Source of the DNA: Nitrososphaerota archaeon
GTDB lineage: Archaea; Thermoproteota; Nitrososphaeria; Nitrososphaerales; JACPRH01
Direction: 5' to 3'
Length of the DNA: 64,000 bases
Assembly: GCA_016190055.1 (NCBI GenBank)
Contig: JACPRH010000037.1
Span: 62,001 to 126,000, forward strand
The notes under the pieces are model-generated. The model ran no database searches. It was not told the DNA's origin and saw nothing but the letters and a program-made list of their open reading frames with translations. The position numbers and the translations under genes are program-made. Below, in pieces: positions 16,962 to 25,211 of the stretch. How positions within the stretch are numbered: position 1 is the first letter of the stretch; each line of letters starts with the position of its first letter.

Positions 16962-18147
16962 CTCTTAGCCCGAGGAACCTTTGCACAGGGTCGGGTTTGC
17001 CTGTTTTAGCGACCGTGTCCAAGTCATCGTAGACGGTCTTCAACATGTCTGTTGTTGTATCGCGTCCACCGAGACCGTAGATGTAGTTGACGATTTGAGG
17101 CCTCTTAGGCTCATCATAGAGGGCGGCTCTGACTTCTGAGAAGACAGGGCCTCCGATGCTTCCGAATGAGGCGGCACGGTCTAGCACCGCAACAGCTTTG
17201 CATTTCCTCAGGTTAGCGGCTATCTCTTCAGTTGGGAAGGGTCTGAATGTCCTGATTTTGAGAAGCCCTAACCGGGGGTCGTTAAGATCGTCGAGGAGGC
17301 TCTTCGCGGTGCCTGCTGTTGAGCCGAGTATCACAATAGCTAGCTCAGCCTTCTCCATGTTGTAAGGCTCAACGAGACCGTAGCTGCGGCCGCTGATCGA
17401 GCCGTATGCTTTGCTTACCTGCTCAATGACTGGTTTAGCGTTTGTCATCGCTTCGATCTGCTGCATCTTAATTTCGAAGTAGTATTCAGGGAGAGCAAGT
17501 GGGCCGTATGTGACCGCTTGATCAACATCAAGAAGCGGATGATCTATATGGTACTCGCCTACAAATTTCTTCACTGCATTGTCGTCCAGCACATCGATCC
17601 GTTCAACAGCGTGGCTGGTAGTGAAGCCATCCATGCAGACCATCACCGGCAGCCTGACGTTTTGATGTTCTCCTATCTTTATGGCTTGTATTGTGTTGTC
17701 ATAGGCTTCCTGCACGTTTTCAGAGTAGAGCTGAATCCAACCGGAGTCCCGTCCACCCATAGAGTCACTGTGATCGCAGTGAATGTTAATGGGTCCGCTT
17801 AAGGCGCGGTTCGCCACGGCCATTACAATAGGTAGCCGCATACCGGCCGCGATGTAAAGCATCTCCCACATCAACGCGAAGCCCTGTGATGAGGTGGCTG
17901 TCATCGATCTGCCTCCTGCTGCAGCTGCGCCGATTGAGGCACTTAGCGCGGAGTGCTCGCTTTCAGCAGCGACGAACTCGGTGTCTACGAGGCCGTCGGC
18001 GACGAACTCTGAGAATCGTTCAACTATTATGGTTTGAGGGGTGATTGGGTATGATGCGACCACGTCTGGGTTGATCTGTCGCATTGCTTCGGCGATAGCT
18101 TCGGCTCCGTTTAGAGCCATAATTTTCTGCGTAACAGTTTGGGTCAT
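16954..18147 (-). CDS. porA: pyruvate:ferredoxin oxidoreductase subunit alpha
   Basis: Alpha subunit of POR at the usual length (397 residues). The N-terminus 'GAEAIAEAMRQINPDVVASYPITPQT' carries the conserved YPITP substrate motif. 'EFVAAESEHSALSASIGAAAAG' holds the ThDP-activating glutamate region, and 'ATSSQGFALMWEML' is also conserved. It lies 14 bp after porD and overlaps porB. The substrate could in principle be another 2-oxoacid, but the four-subunit split and gene order fit pyruvate. Confidence 0.94.
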   Translation of the reverse strand: MTQTVTQKIMALNGAEAIAEAMRQINPDVVASYPITPQTIIVERFSEFVADGLVDTEFVAAESEHSALSASIGAAAAGGRSMTATSSQGFALMWEMLYIAAGMRLPIVMAVANRALSGPINIHCDHSDSMGGRDSGWIQLYSENVQEAYDNTIQAIKIGEHQNVRLPVMVCMDGFTTSHAVERIDVLDDNAVKKFVGEYHIDHPLLDVDQAVTYGPLALPEYYFEIKMQQIEAMTNAKPVIEQVSKAYGSISGRSYGLVEPYNMEKAELAIVILGSTAGTAKSLLDDLNDPRLGLLKIRTFRPFPTEEIAANLRKCKAVAVLDRAASFGSIGGPVFSEVRAALYDEPKRPQIVNYIYGLGGRDTTTDMLKTVYDDLDTVAKTGKPDPVQRFLGLRDD

Positions 18148-18161
18148 CTTCTTTTTCTCAT

Positions 18162-18455
18162 CTACTCATCCTTTGATTCCTTAACCATCTCAATGACTTT
18201 GGTGGGGCACTCGACGGCGCATATGCCGCATCCCTTGCAGTGCTCCAGATCGATGCCAGTGATCTTTCCGTCCTTAACAAGTATTACTCCTTCAGGGCAG
18301 TACACCCAGCAGATCATGCAGTTTGTGCACCGCTTCATATCGATGACTGGTTTCTTGGTTCTCCAGTTCCCGGTCAGATATACTTGGGCGTTGCCGCCGG
18401 TTATGATTACTCCGCCGATAGGGAGGTCTCGCCACTTCTTTCTTTCTACTGTCAT
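18162..18455 (-). CDS. porD: pyruvate:ferredoxin oxidoreductase subunit delta (ferredoxin)
   Basis: 97 residues with two Fe4S4 motifs, 'CTNCMICWVYCP' and 'CKGCGICAVECP', as in archaeal PorD. It carries electrons from the ThDP site to external ferredoxin. The gap to porC is only 1 bp and to porA 14 bp, so the operon is tightly packed. Confidence 0.93.
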   Translation of the reverse strand: MTVERKKWRDLPIGGVIITGGNAQVYLTGNWRTKKPVIDMKRCTNCMICWVYCPEGVILVKDGKITGIDLEHCKGCGICAVECPTKVIEMVKESKDE

Positions 18456-18456
18456 C

Positions 18457-19026
18457 TTAATTCAACACCTCGTAAGCGCGCTTTGCTGCCGCAAGGTTAC
18501 CGTCAATCACTTTCCTATTGAGCTTTGCACCGAACGACGCCTCTATCTCTTTTAGAAGCGCGTCGAGGCTGACTACTCCAGTGACCTTGACTAGTGCACC
18601 CATTATGCTGGTGTTCACGATGTTGCGGCCGATGGTTTCAAGCGCGATCTTAGAAGCATCAATCGCCAAAACCTTCTTGCCTGTTAGACCCGCGATTCTT
18701 GAGACGGTGCCGGCGTCCTTTTCGCTGTTAACCAAGATTAAACCGTCCTCCGCCAAGCCTTCTCCGATGTCTACTTGACCGATGAGGCTCGGATCTAGAA
18801 CGATGACGATGTTGGGTGTCTTGACACCGCTGTGAATCTTGATTTGATTATCGCTGATCCGAGTATAGGCCTTGATTGGTGCGCCCATCCGTTCAGGTCC
18901 GAACTCAGGGAAAGCCTGAACGTACTTGCCTTCTCTCATAGCTGAGCGGGCAAGGAGTTGACTAGCGGTAACGACCCCTTGACCTCCACGGCCATGCCAA
19001 CGGATCTCCAAGATCTTAGCAGACAA
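18457..19026 (-). CDS. porC: pyruvate:ferredoxin oxidoreductase subunit gamma
   Basis: 189 residues. 'IRWHGRGGQGVVTASQLLARSA' at the N-terminus is the family signature, followed by 'QAFPEFGPERMGAPIKAYTRIS'. First gene of the por operon. The start is TTG, preceded by GGAG at a suitable spacing and by a clear TATA box, so the short-leader transcript probably begins around 19035. Confidence 0.94.
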   Translation of the reverse strand: MSAKILEIRWHGRGGQGVVTASQLLARSAMREGKYVQAFPEFGPERMGAPIKAYTRISDNQIKIHSGVKTPNIVIVLDPSLIGQVDIGEGLAEDGLILVNSEKDAGTVSRIAGLTGKKVLAIDASKIALETIGRNIVNTSIMGALVKVTGVVSLDALLKEIEASFGAKLNRKVIDGNLAAAKRAYEVLN

Positions 19027-19058
19027 TGTTTCTCCAACCGATCAAGAAAAACTAGGTG

Positions 19059-19069
19059 CTTTTATATTG
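19059..19069 (-). promoter_or_regulatory. TATA box of the por operon
   Basis: The minus strand has ACAATATAAAAG about 35-40 bp ahead of the porC TTG start. This is a good match to an archaeal TATA element with purines on its 5' side. Confidence 0.55.
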
Positions 19070-19117
19070 TTCTTCGTTGTGGTAAAGGTTTCGATAGTCA
19101 GCTTATTTGTTTACCCC

Positions 19118-19867
19118 TTACTTTTTCGGGGGAAGGTGAAGATACTCATGCTCCAAGATGTTCTGGAGCGGGAATCGTTTTCCGCCAACCACCTTCAGAT
19201 CCGCTTTAACCTCATCATCTAGTATCTCGATTATGTTGTAGCTGTTCACGAAGAAGCCGCGGGTCCGCTCTGATGACAGTGTGCCGGCGGTGATTACGCT
19301 AAAGTCTTCGAGCCGCCAGATCCAAGGTCGATGCCGGTGGCCGCAGAAGACCACGTCCACCTTTGAGCGGTTGAGGACTCTGAGCAGGTCGCCTGCGTCA
19401 ACCAACACTATGCGGTCTGTGCCTGTATCTGGAACAGGGAGAGCGTGGTGATGCATGGCAACTATTTTCCGTTTATTCTCGTATTTGTCGAGGGTCTCCT
19501 TAAGCCACACTATCTGTCGGTAGCCTACCTCGCCATCGTTCCGTTCAGGCCTAGCTGTGCCGATAGTGACGAAAACGGTGTCACCTAGCTCGACAACTGG
19601 CTCAGGTTGGAAGTAGTAGTGGTAGAGGTAGTAGCCGGTTGAACGGTAATCGTGGTTTCCGCTGCAGAGAACTAGTTTCTTAGCGTCTATCTGCTCAAGA
19701 ACCTGATAGGCTTGCTGATACTCCTTGATCAGCCCATCCTCAGTCAGGTCGCCGGTGACGAGGATGCCGTCGGGTTTTAGCGCGTTAATCTCTTTAACTG
19801 CTTCTTCAAAGACAGCTTTCCGGAACTGAGGACCGCAGTGGATATCCGATATCTGAACCAGAAGCAT
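19118..19867 (-). CDS. metallophosphoesterase (calcineurin-like)
   Basis: 249-residue binuclear-metal phosphoesterase. The metal-ligand motifs occur in order: 'ISDIHCG' (residue 6), 'GDLTEDG' (40), 'GNHDYR' (69), a His in 'AMHHHALP' (140) and 'GHRHRP' (175). It resembles CpdA/Icc-type cyclic nucleotide phosphodiesterases, but substrates of this family are not predictable. It stands alone between por and the P5C dehydrogenase gene on the same strand. Confidence 0.85.
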   Translation of the reverse strand: MLLVQISDIHCGPQFRKAVFEEAVKEINALKPDGILVTGDLTEDGLIKEYQQAYQVLEQIDAKKLVLCSGNHDYRSTGYYLYHYYFQPEPVVELGDTVFVTIGTARPERNDGEVGYRQIVWLKETLDKYENKRKIVAMHHHALPVPDTGTDRIVLVDAGDLLRVLNRSKVDVVFCGHRHRPWIWRLEDFSVITAGTLSSERTRGFFVNSYNIIEILDDEVKADLKVVGGKRFPLQNILEHEYLHLPPKK

Positions 19868-19955
19868 TTAGATCGCAGGATAGAGGGAGCAGGCTGGATA
19901 AATTAGCTCCCTCTCTAACCCTTCTTTTTGGTATTGCTTAGTGGTCTGTGCTAAT

Positions 19956-21551
19956 CTACGGGTAGACGGTCTGGCTTTGCTCTCGCAGGAATTGCTGCAG
20001 GTAATATGGGCCCCCTGCGCCTTTTCCGCTGGTGCCGCTCATCTTCCAGCCTACGAATGGTTGTGCGCCGGCCATTGCGCCGGTTGTGGCTCCGACCTTC
20101 CGGTTGACGTATATTACTCCGGCTTCGATTTCGTCTAGGAACTTCTTTGCTTCAGCTTGGTCTTGGGTGAAGATGCCGGCGGTGAGACCGTATTCAACGT
20201 CGTTGGCTAGCTGTAGGCCTTCGTCTAGGTTTTCGATCTCTGCGACGCATACGATTGGGACGAAGAGCTCCTCTTTGAAGAGCCTGTGATTCTTGGCTAG
20301 TCCATCGATGACGGTGGGCTCGGCGTAGTAGCCGTACTTTTTGTCGCCTTCGGTTGTGACGTGGCCTCCTGCTAGGACTTTGCCGTCTTTGAAGGCTGTT
20401 TCGCAGTAGCTCTGGAAGTGCTTGTACGCCTTCTCGTTAATCACGGGGCCTACGAAGGTGTCCTTTTCTACTGAGTTTCCTACCTTCAGCTCCTTCGTTT
20501 TAGCGACCAGTTTCTCGATGAACTGTTTCTTGACGCTTTTGTCCACGTAGACTCTTGAGGCGGCGCTGCATTTCTGTCCGCTATATCCGAAGGATGCTTT
20601 GAAGACGCCTTCAACAGCCTTATCGACATCAGCCTTCGCGGTGACTATGACAGGGTTCTTGCCGCCTAGCTCCGCGATGAAGGTTCGAGGTACTTTTTCG
20701 CTGAACTTCTTGTAGGCTGTGAAGCCGACGTCCTTGGAGCCGGTGAAAACTATTCCTTTGACTGTCTGGTTCTCGACGAGCTCTTCTCCTACTGTGCTTC
20801 CCGGCCCTGTTACGTAGTTGAATACTCCTTTAGGTAGACCAGCATCCTTCAACGCTTCGTAGAGTTTGAAGCCCATCAGCGGAGTGTCGCTTGCAGGCTT
20901 GAAGACCGCGGTGTTACCAGTGACGATGACGCCCATAGTCATGCCTGTTGCAATTGCTAATGGGAAGTTGAAGGGTGATACTACTCCCCAGACGCCGTAG
21001 GGCTTTAGGATGCTGCGGGTGGTTTCGCCGGGGAACACGCGTCCCATCGGTCGGTCGAAACCCTTCTCCGCATTCAATGTATGGCAGTAGTACCTCGTCA
21101 AATCAATAGCCTCATCCACGTCGCCGATAGCTTCGAACCGGTTCTTCCCGTTCTCGAAGCTCATCCAAGCGGCTAGCTCGAACTTCCGCTCCGAGAAGAG
21201 ATCAGCAGCCCGCTGCAGCGTTGAGGTTCGTTTCTGGTAATCGGTTTGACTCCACTTTCGGAAGGCTTTTGCAGCAGCTTCCACCGCTTTAGCCGCATCT
21301 TCGCGGGTACTCTTCTGGAATCGGCCGAGTACAATTCTGGTATCGTTGGGAGAACGGTCTTCAAACTCACCGCCACTAGAGTATACTTCTTTGCCGTCGA
21401 TGATATTCTGGTATCTTCGTCCGAACTGCTTCCTAATCGCGGTGACAGCCGTCTCGTATTTTTGGTGGAACTCCTCAGCCTCTCCGGCGTTCAAGGCTTT
21501 GGGCCACGTGTTCTCGTTCTCAAACTCTAGTTGTTCCATACTTTCAGCCAA
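19956..21551 (-). CDS. 1-pyrroline-5-carboxylate dehydrogenase (ALDH family)
   Basis: Oxidises P5C (glutamate semialdehyde) to glutamate with NAD(P). The 531-residue length, the N-terminal extension with 'YQNIIDGKEV', the catalytic Glu in 'FIAELGGKNPVIV' and the catalytic Cys in 'GYSGQKCSAASRVYVD' match the RocA/PutA-type ALDH clade. The C-terminal 'SGTSGKGAGGPYYLQQFLREQSQT' is typical of P5CDH. It lies 62 bp downstream of proC, probably in one transcript. No proline dehydrogenase is seen in the window. Confidence 0.88.
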   Translation of the reverse strand: MAESMEQLEFENENTWPKALNAGEAEEFHQKYETAVTAIRKQFGRRYQNIIDGKEVYSSGGEFEDRSPNDTRIVLGRFQKSTREDAAKAVEAAAKAFRKWSQTDYQKRTSTLQRAADLFSERKFELAAWMSFENGKNRFEAIGDVDEAIDLTRYYCHTLNAEKGFDRPMGRVFPGETTRSILKPYGVWGVVSPFNFPLAIATGMTMGVIVTGNTAVFKPASDTPLMGFKLYEALKDAGLPKGVFNYVTGPGSTVGEELVENQTVKGIVFTGSKDVGFTAYKKFSEKVPRTFIAELGGKNPVIVTAKADVDKAVEGVFKASFGYSGQKCSAASRVYVDKSVKKQFIEKLVAKTKELKVGNSVEKDTFVGPVINEKAYKHFQSYCETAFKDGKVLAGGHVTTEGDKKYGYYAEPTVIDGLAKNHRLFKEELFVPIVCVAEIENLDEGLQLANDVEYGLTAGIFTQDQAEAKKFLDEIEAGVIYVNRKVGATTGAMAGAQPFVGWKMSGTSGKGAGGPYYLQQFLREQSQTVYP

Positions 21552-21613
21552 CTTTGCTAATATTCAGCACTTGGTTTCTTTTAAATTCGTCTCTTACCAT
21601 TTTCTTTCTTTCC

Positions 21614-22447
21614 TTAACTGGTTTTCTCGCTGGCTGCAGCTTGGAGTTGACGTGATCTTTCAGCCGCCTTCGAGACAGCTTCGATGACTGTTGCGCGTAA
21701 CCCGCCTTTTTCAAGCTCAACCAAGCCTTCGATTGTGGTTCCGCCTGGTGTTACCACCATGTCCTTGAGCTTGGCAGGGTGTTCTCCGGTCTCGACGACC
21801 AGTTTTCCTGCTCCGAGGGTAGTTTGAGCCGCCAGCGTGAACGCTAGATCTCTCTTCAAGCCGAGACGAACTCCTGCATCCGCTAAGGCTTCGATGAAGG
21901 TGTAGACGTAGGCTGGGCCGCTTCCTGATAGTCCAGTGGCTGCGTCAAGATATTTTTCGTCAAGCTGCACAGCGTGGCCGGTTAGGCTTAGGATCTTGGT
22001 GACCCGGTCGAGGCTCTCTTGGGAGGTGTTCTGAGCGCGTGTGACGCAGATCATGCCTTCTCCGACTGAGCAGGCGAGGTTAGGCATACATCTAACGATC
22101 TCAGTGTATTTCTGAAGATTCTTAGAGAGGTAGGCAGTATTGATCCCGGCTGCGAGTGAAAGAATAATCTTACTTTTCAGATAGGTCTTGTTCAACTCCT
22201 GTATGACGCTCAGGAGATCCTGCGGCTTAACCACTAACGTGATTACATCGGCAGTCGAGACGACATCTGCAACGCTGTCAAGAATCTGAACACCATACTT
22301 AGACTGCATGTAGCTGAGTCTATCGGGGATAACATCGTAGACGCAGATATCGCTGGAAGAGTACTTGGACGATCGGAGCAGCCCAGAGACCAAGGCCTCA
22401 CCCATCTTACCAACCCCGATAACACCGACCTTTTCTAAGCTAGGCAT
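21614..22447 (-). CDS. proC: pyrroline-5-carboxylate reductase
   Basis: Last step of proline synthesis, NAD(P)H-dependent reduction of P5C. The Rossmann motif 'GVIGVGKMGEALVSGLL' and the C-terminal signature 'ATGLSGSGPAYVYTFIEALADAGVRLGL' with 'VVTPGGTTIEGL' are clear. The length of 277 is normal. The TATA-like AGGTTTAAACGG lies about 27 bp before the ATG, so the mRNA may be leaderless. It sits upstream of the P5C dehydrogenase. Confidence 0.93.
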   Translation of the reverse strand: MPSLEKVGVIGVGKMGEALVSGLLRSSKYSSSDICVYDVIPDRLSYMQSKYGVQILDSVADVVSTADVITLVVKPQDLLSVIQELNKTYLKSKIILSLAAGINTAYLSKNLQKYTEIVRCMPNLACSVGEGMICVTRAQNTSQESLDRVTKILSLTGHAVQLDEKYLDAATGLSGSGPAYVYTFIEALADAGVRLGLKRDLAFTLAAQTTLGAGKLVVETGEHPAKLKDMVVTPGGTTIEGLVELEKGGLRATVIEAVSKAAERSRQLQAAASEKTS

Positions 22448-22859
22448 AGAACTCTGTATGCGTCAGAACCGTTTAAACCTTTCAAGAAAGACCCAACAAC
22501 CACCCATATTCATGGTTCGTTAACCTCGCTACAATTGAGCATTATATTGCCCTGCGGTTAGATAGATGTCCGATTAGGCTTGCTTTGCTCCCCTTCACGG
22601 TGTAGACTGTTACGCGTTCGTGCGCCGGCACCACTGCTGCCATAGGCCGAGGGGGGAGTCTAAATACTATTGAAAAGAGCATAAAGATCCAATTAGTGTT
22701 CTAATGGATCTGCTTGGATGGAAGCTTGGAACATGCAATGCTTGTTGAAAGCATTGATCCTGATTGCAAGATTATCCCTGAAGTTTTTGGACTGTTATTT
22801 TGTTAGAATTAGTAGAAGGATTGTTTGGATGTGCAGAAGATGAGTTGTTGATTGGTCTT
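22448..22859. other. 412-bp intergenic region
   Basis: No convincing gene. The proC TATA box (22470-22478, minus) lies at one end. A hairpin GATCCaATTAG-tgtt-CTAATGGATC occurs at about 22686-22710, after a plus-strand TATA-like TCTAAATACT. Only ORFs of 41 codons or fewer follow it, and none resembles a known protein. I looked for tRNA and SRP-RNA signatures and found none. Confidence 0.4.
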
Positions 22860-23258
22860 TTAAGCGCTTACTGGTTTCTTCATTAAGTTAAAGATGGATG
22901 GCGTGTAGCCTCTTCGTCGATACCAATCTTTTAGGGCTTCTAGGTTTACATTGTCGATTGGTGACGGTTTTAGGTAGATTTGACGTAGGTTGTGTTCTGC
23001 AGCGATCTCTTCAGCCATTTTGAGGAGGCGTGTACCGAAGCCTCTTTCTCGATAGGAAGGTTTTACGAATATCTCTTCAATCAGCATCTTATCGTTAGAG
23101 CTTGTAAACGTGAGTTCTCCGATTGTTGTTTGTCCGTTGGTGAGCCGGAGGTTTCCGACTGTTGGCGATGTCTCTTCTTTACGTTCATACATAATTATCT
23201 GTGTGGTTTGTTCTTCTGAATAGTCTTTCAGCGCTAGCATCGATGTTTGTCCACCCAT
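22860..23258 (-). CDS. GNAT-family N-acetyltransferase
   Basis: About 132 residues from the start I prefer (MGGQTSM). The acetyl-CoA loop is visible as 'VKPSYRERGFGTRLLKMAEEIA' (R/Q-x-x-G-x-G/A form), preceded by 'MLIEEIFV' and followed by 'IYLKPSPIDNVNLEALKDWYRRRGY', typical of the GNAT C-terminus. The first ATG in the track (23300) overlaps the TATA box GTTTATATA, so it cannot be translated from that promoter. ATG 23258 lies about 27 bp from the box and would give a leaderless mRNA. The acyl acceptor is unknown. Confidence 0.75.
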   Translation of the reverse strand: MGGQTSMLALKDYSEEQTTQIIMYERKEETSPTVGNLRLTNGQTTIGELTFTSSNDKMLIEEIFVKPSYRERGFGTRLLKMAEEIAAEHNLRQIYLKPSPIDNVNLEALKDWYRRRGYTPSIFNLMKKPVSA

Positions 23259-23395
23259 GTCACACCGGGATTGGGGTAGACGTATATAAACTATATACAT
23301 TAATTTGTGGACAAACGTTCATCAAATTAAAGGCGTGAATAGCAGGTAACTCGGTCTGAATAGAAGATTGGAGAGCTACCTGTTACTTTCGACCT

Positions 23396-24613
23396 TTAGG
23401 TTGGAACTCTTTCTCCGTGCTGCGCTATGTCCAGCCCGATCTCTTCTTCGTCGTCAGTAACTCTGAGACCCATAACTCGGTCGAGAACCTTCAGAAGTAC
23501 GAAGGTAACCGCAAATGAATAGACCCAAGTAACGGCCACCGCGACCGCTTGAACGCCGAACTGCGCTGCGTTTCCGTAGAGTAGACCGTTTGCACCCGCC
23601 GAGTTGATAGCTAGCTGAGCGAAGAGACCTGTCGCCAGAACTCCCCAAGTGCCACCTATACCGTGGCAGGCCCAAACATCAAGCGCATCATCAAAGCCTA
23701 ACCGTGTCTTCAACCCCATTGCAAGGAATGAAATGATACCCACACCAACCCCTATCGCTATAGCGCCCATAGGATCTATGAAGCCGGATGCTGGAGTAAC
23801 AGCAGCTAGTCCAGCAATACCACCTGTTGCCGCGCCTACAACACTTGGTTTACCTGTCCGCAGCCAGCTCGTTATCGTCCAAGTGAGAGATGCGGAGGCA
23901 CCCGCCATATGAGTGACAACGAAGGCGTTTGTGGCAAGCGATCCGGAGGCTAAAGCGCTTCCCGCGTTAAAACCGAACCAGCCGAACCATAGAAGGGCGG
24001 CGCCGAGCACCATCACCCTGATATCATGCGGCTCCATCGGGTCGCTGCCTAAACCCTTCCGTTTACCGATAACTATAGCAGCTGCGAGAGCCGAGACTCC
24101 GGAGCTGATGTGGACAACAATTCCTCCAGCAAAGTCCAAGGCCCCTAGACCTCTAAGCCAGCCACCATCAGCCCACACCCAGTGAGCAATAGGATCATAC
24201 ACGATAGTAGTCCAGGCAAGAGTGAAGACCAAGAAGGTTGAGAACTTCATTCTATCGACAAAGGCTCCGATTATGAGGGCCGGAGTTATGATGGCGAACA
24301 TCATCTGGAATATCATGAATGCTTCATGCGGGATTGTTGGTGCGTAAGGGCCTGGGTTGAACCCGACGCCTTTGAGACCAAGCCAGTCTAACCCGCCTAT
24401 GAAGCCGCTGTTAGGGTCGAAGGCCAATGTGTATCCAATGAAGACCCATTGTATACTGATTAGACCGATTGTGATGAAGGTGTACATCAATGTGCTGAGG
24501 ACATTCTTTCGCCTGACGAGTCCTCCGTAGAAGAAGGCTAAGGCAGGAGTCATCAGAAGCACAAGCGCTGCTGAAATTAGTACGAAGGTGGTGTCTGCTC
24601 CGTCTATCGCCAT
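23396..24613 (-). CDS. amt: ammonium transporter
   Basis: Amt/Rh-family channel, 405 residues and about 11 membrane segments. The signatures 'ADTTFVLISAALVLLMTPALAFFYGGLVRRKNVLS', 'DFAGGIVVHISSGVSALAAAIVIGKRKG' (family stamp with pore His) and 'DVWACHGIGGTWG' (second pore His) are visible. Closely similar along its whole length to the second Amt at 25212-26432, so the pair arose by duplication. It has its own promoter (TATA 25 bp before ATG) with a GTGAAT/ATTCAC palindrome further upstream. GlnK encoded next door probably gates it. Confidence 0.95.
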   Translation of the reverse strand: MAIDGADTTFVLISAALVLLMTPALAFFYGGLVRRKNVLSTLMYTFITIGLISIQWVFIGYTLAFDPNSGFIGGLDWLGLKGVGFNPGPYAPTIPHEAFMIFQMMFAIITPALIIGAFVDRMKFSTFLVFTLAWTTIVYDPIAHWVWADGGWLRGLGALDFAGGIVVHISSGVSALAAAIVIGKRKGLGSDPMEPHDIRVMVLGAALLWFGWFGFNAGSALASGSLATNAFVVTHMAGASASLTWTITSWLRTGKPSVVGAATGGIAGLAAVTPASGFIDPMGAIAIGVGVGIISFLAMGLKTRLGFDDALDVWACHGIGGTWGVLATGLFAQLAINSAGANGLLYGNAAQFGVQAVAVAVTWVYSFAVTFVLLKVLDRVMGLRVTDDEEEIGLDIAQHGERVPT

Positions 24614-24633
24614 GGCTACCGCGACTGAACTGA

Positions 24634-24692
24634 AATATATTAATTTTAATTTTGTTCACTATTAACATGATTTAGTGAATATTTGTATTCAC
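24634..24692 (-). promoter_or_regulatory. amt promoter with upstream palindrome
   Basis: The minus strand has TAATATA at 24634-24643, TGAACAAA at 24651-24658 (38 bp from the ATG) and a perfect palindrome GTGAAT-N6-ATTCAC at 24675-24692. The other amt gene has TGAACAAA and TATA at the same distances. The palindrome is a candidate operator for nitrogen control. Confidence 0.5.
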
Positions 24693-24783
24693 TCTATTTG
24701 CTCTGACAAACGTTTATTCAAGATAACTTTGCATATAGGCGTCTGAACAAATAGATATAGAAAAGGGAAGTAAAGTGAATAAA

Positions 24784-24826
24784 TGAAAAGGCGAATGTGT
24801 ACTAGAAGTACAGTCACGCCTTTTCA
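24784..24826 (-). terminator. strong hairpin between glnK and amt
   Basis: The 10-bp perfect stem TGAAAAGGCG/CGCCTTTTCA encloses an inner TACT/AGTA stem. It lies 30 bp after the glnK stop and, on that strand, is followed by ATTTATTC. It probably ends the amt-glnK transcript; attenuation is also possible. Confidence 0.5.
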
Positions 24827-24855
24827 AGTCAACTACGGTCTGGTGGAGCGGTTGT

Positions 24856-25194
24856 CTAGACAGCTTCTTCGCCGCGTTCACCGGTTCTGATCCGGATGAG
24901 GTCGTCTACGGGGAGTATTGCGATTTTGCCGTCGCCTATTCTGCCCGTTGCTGCAGTCTTAATTATGATATCCACGGCCTTCTCTACATCTTTGTCTCCT
25001 AATAGTAGCTCCAGCTTTGTCTTTGGCAGCAAGTCCACTTGGTACTCTCGACCGCGGAACTGAAGATCCAGACCCTTCTGACGTCCTCGACCATATACAT
25101 CGTAGACGGTGATTCCGAGGAATCCGGCTGCAACCAGGGCCTTCCTGACATCCTTTAGCTTCTCTCGCCTAACTATTGCTTCAATCTTCTTCAT
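24856..25194 (-). CDS. glnK: PII nitrogen regulatory protein
   Basis: 112-residue PII protein that senses 2-oxoglutarate and ATP/ADP and binds Amt through its T-loop. Visible are the start 'MKKIEAIVRREKLKDVRKALVAAGF', the T-loop region 'DVYGRGRQKGLDLQFRGREYQVDLLPK', and the family C-terminus 'GRIGDGKIAILPVDDLIRIRTGERGEEAV'. It lies 17 bp downstream of the 25.2-kb amt gene and about 240 bp upstream of the other, the usual amt-glnK linkage. Confidence 0.95.
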   Translation of the reverse strand: MKKIEAIVRREKLKDVRKALVAAGFLGITVYDVYGRGRQKGLDLQFRGREYQVDLLPKTKLELLLGDKDVEKAVDIIIKTAATGRIGDGKIAILPVDDLIRIRTGERGEEAV

Positions 25195-25211
25195 CTTAAG
25201 CTAAGCACCTC

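Noticed and set aside
22448-22859. Possible tRNA, SRP RNA or small protein in the 412-bp gap
   Set aside because: No T-arm or anticodon arrangement, no SRP helix-8 motif, and only ORFs of 41 codons or fewer without recognisable features.
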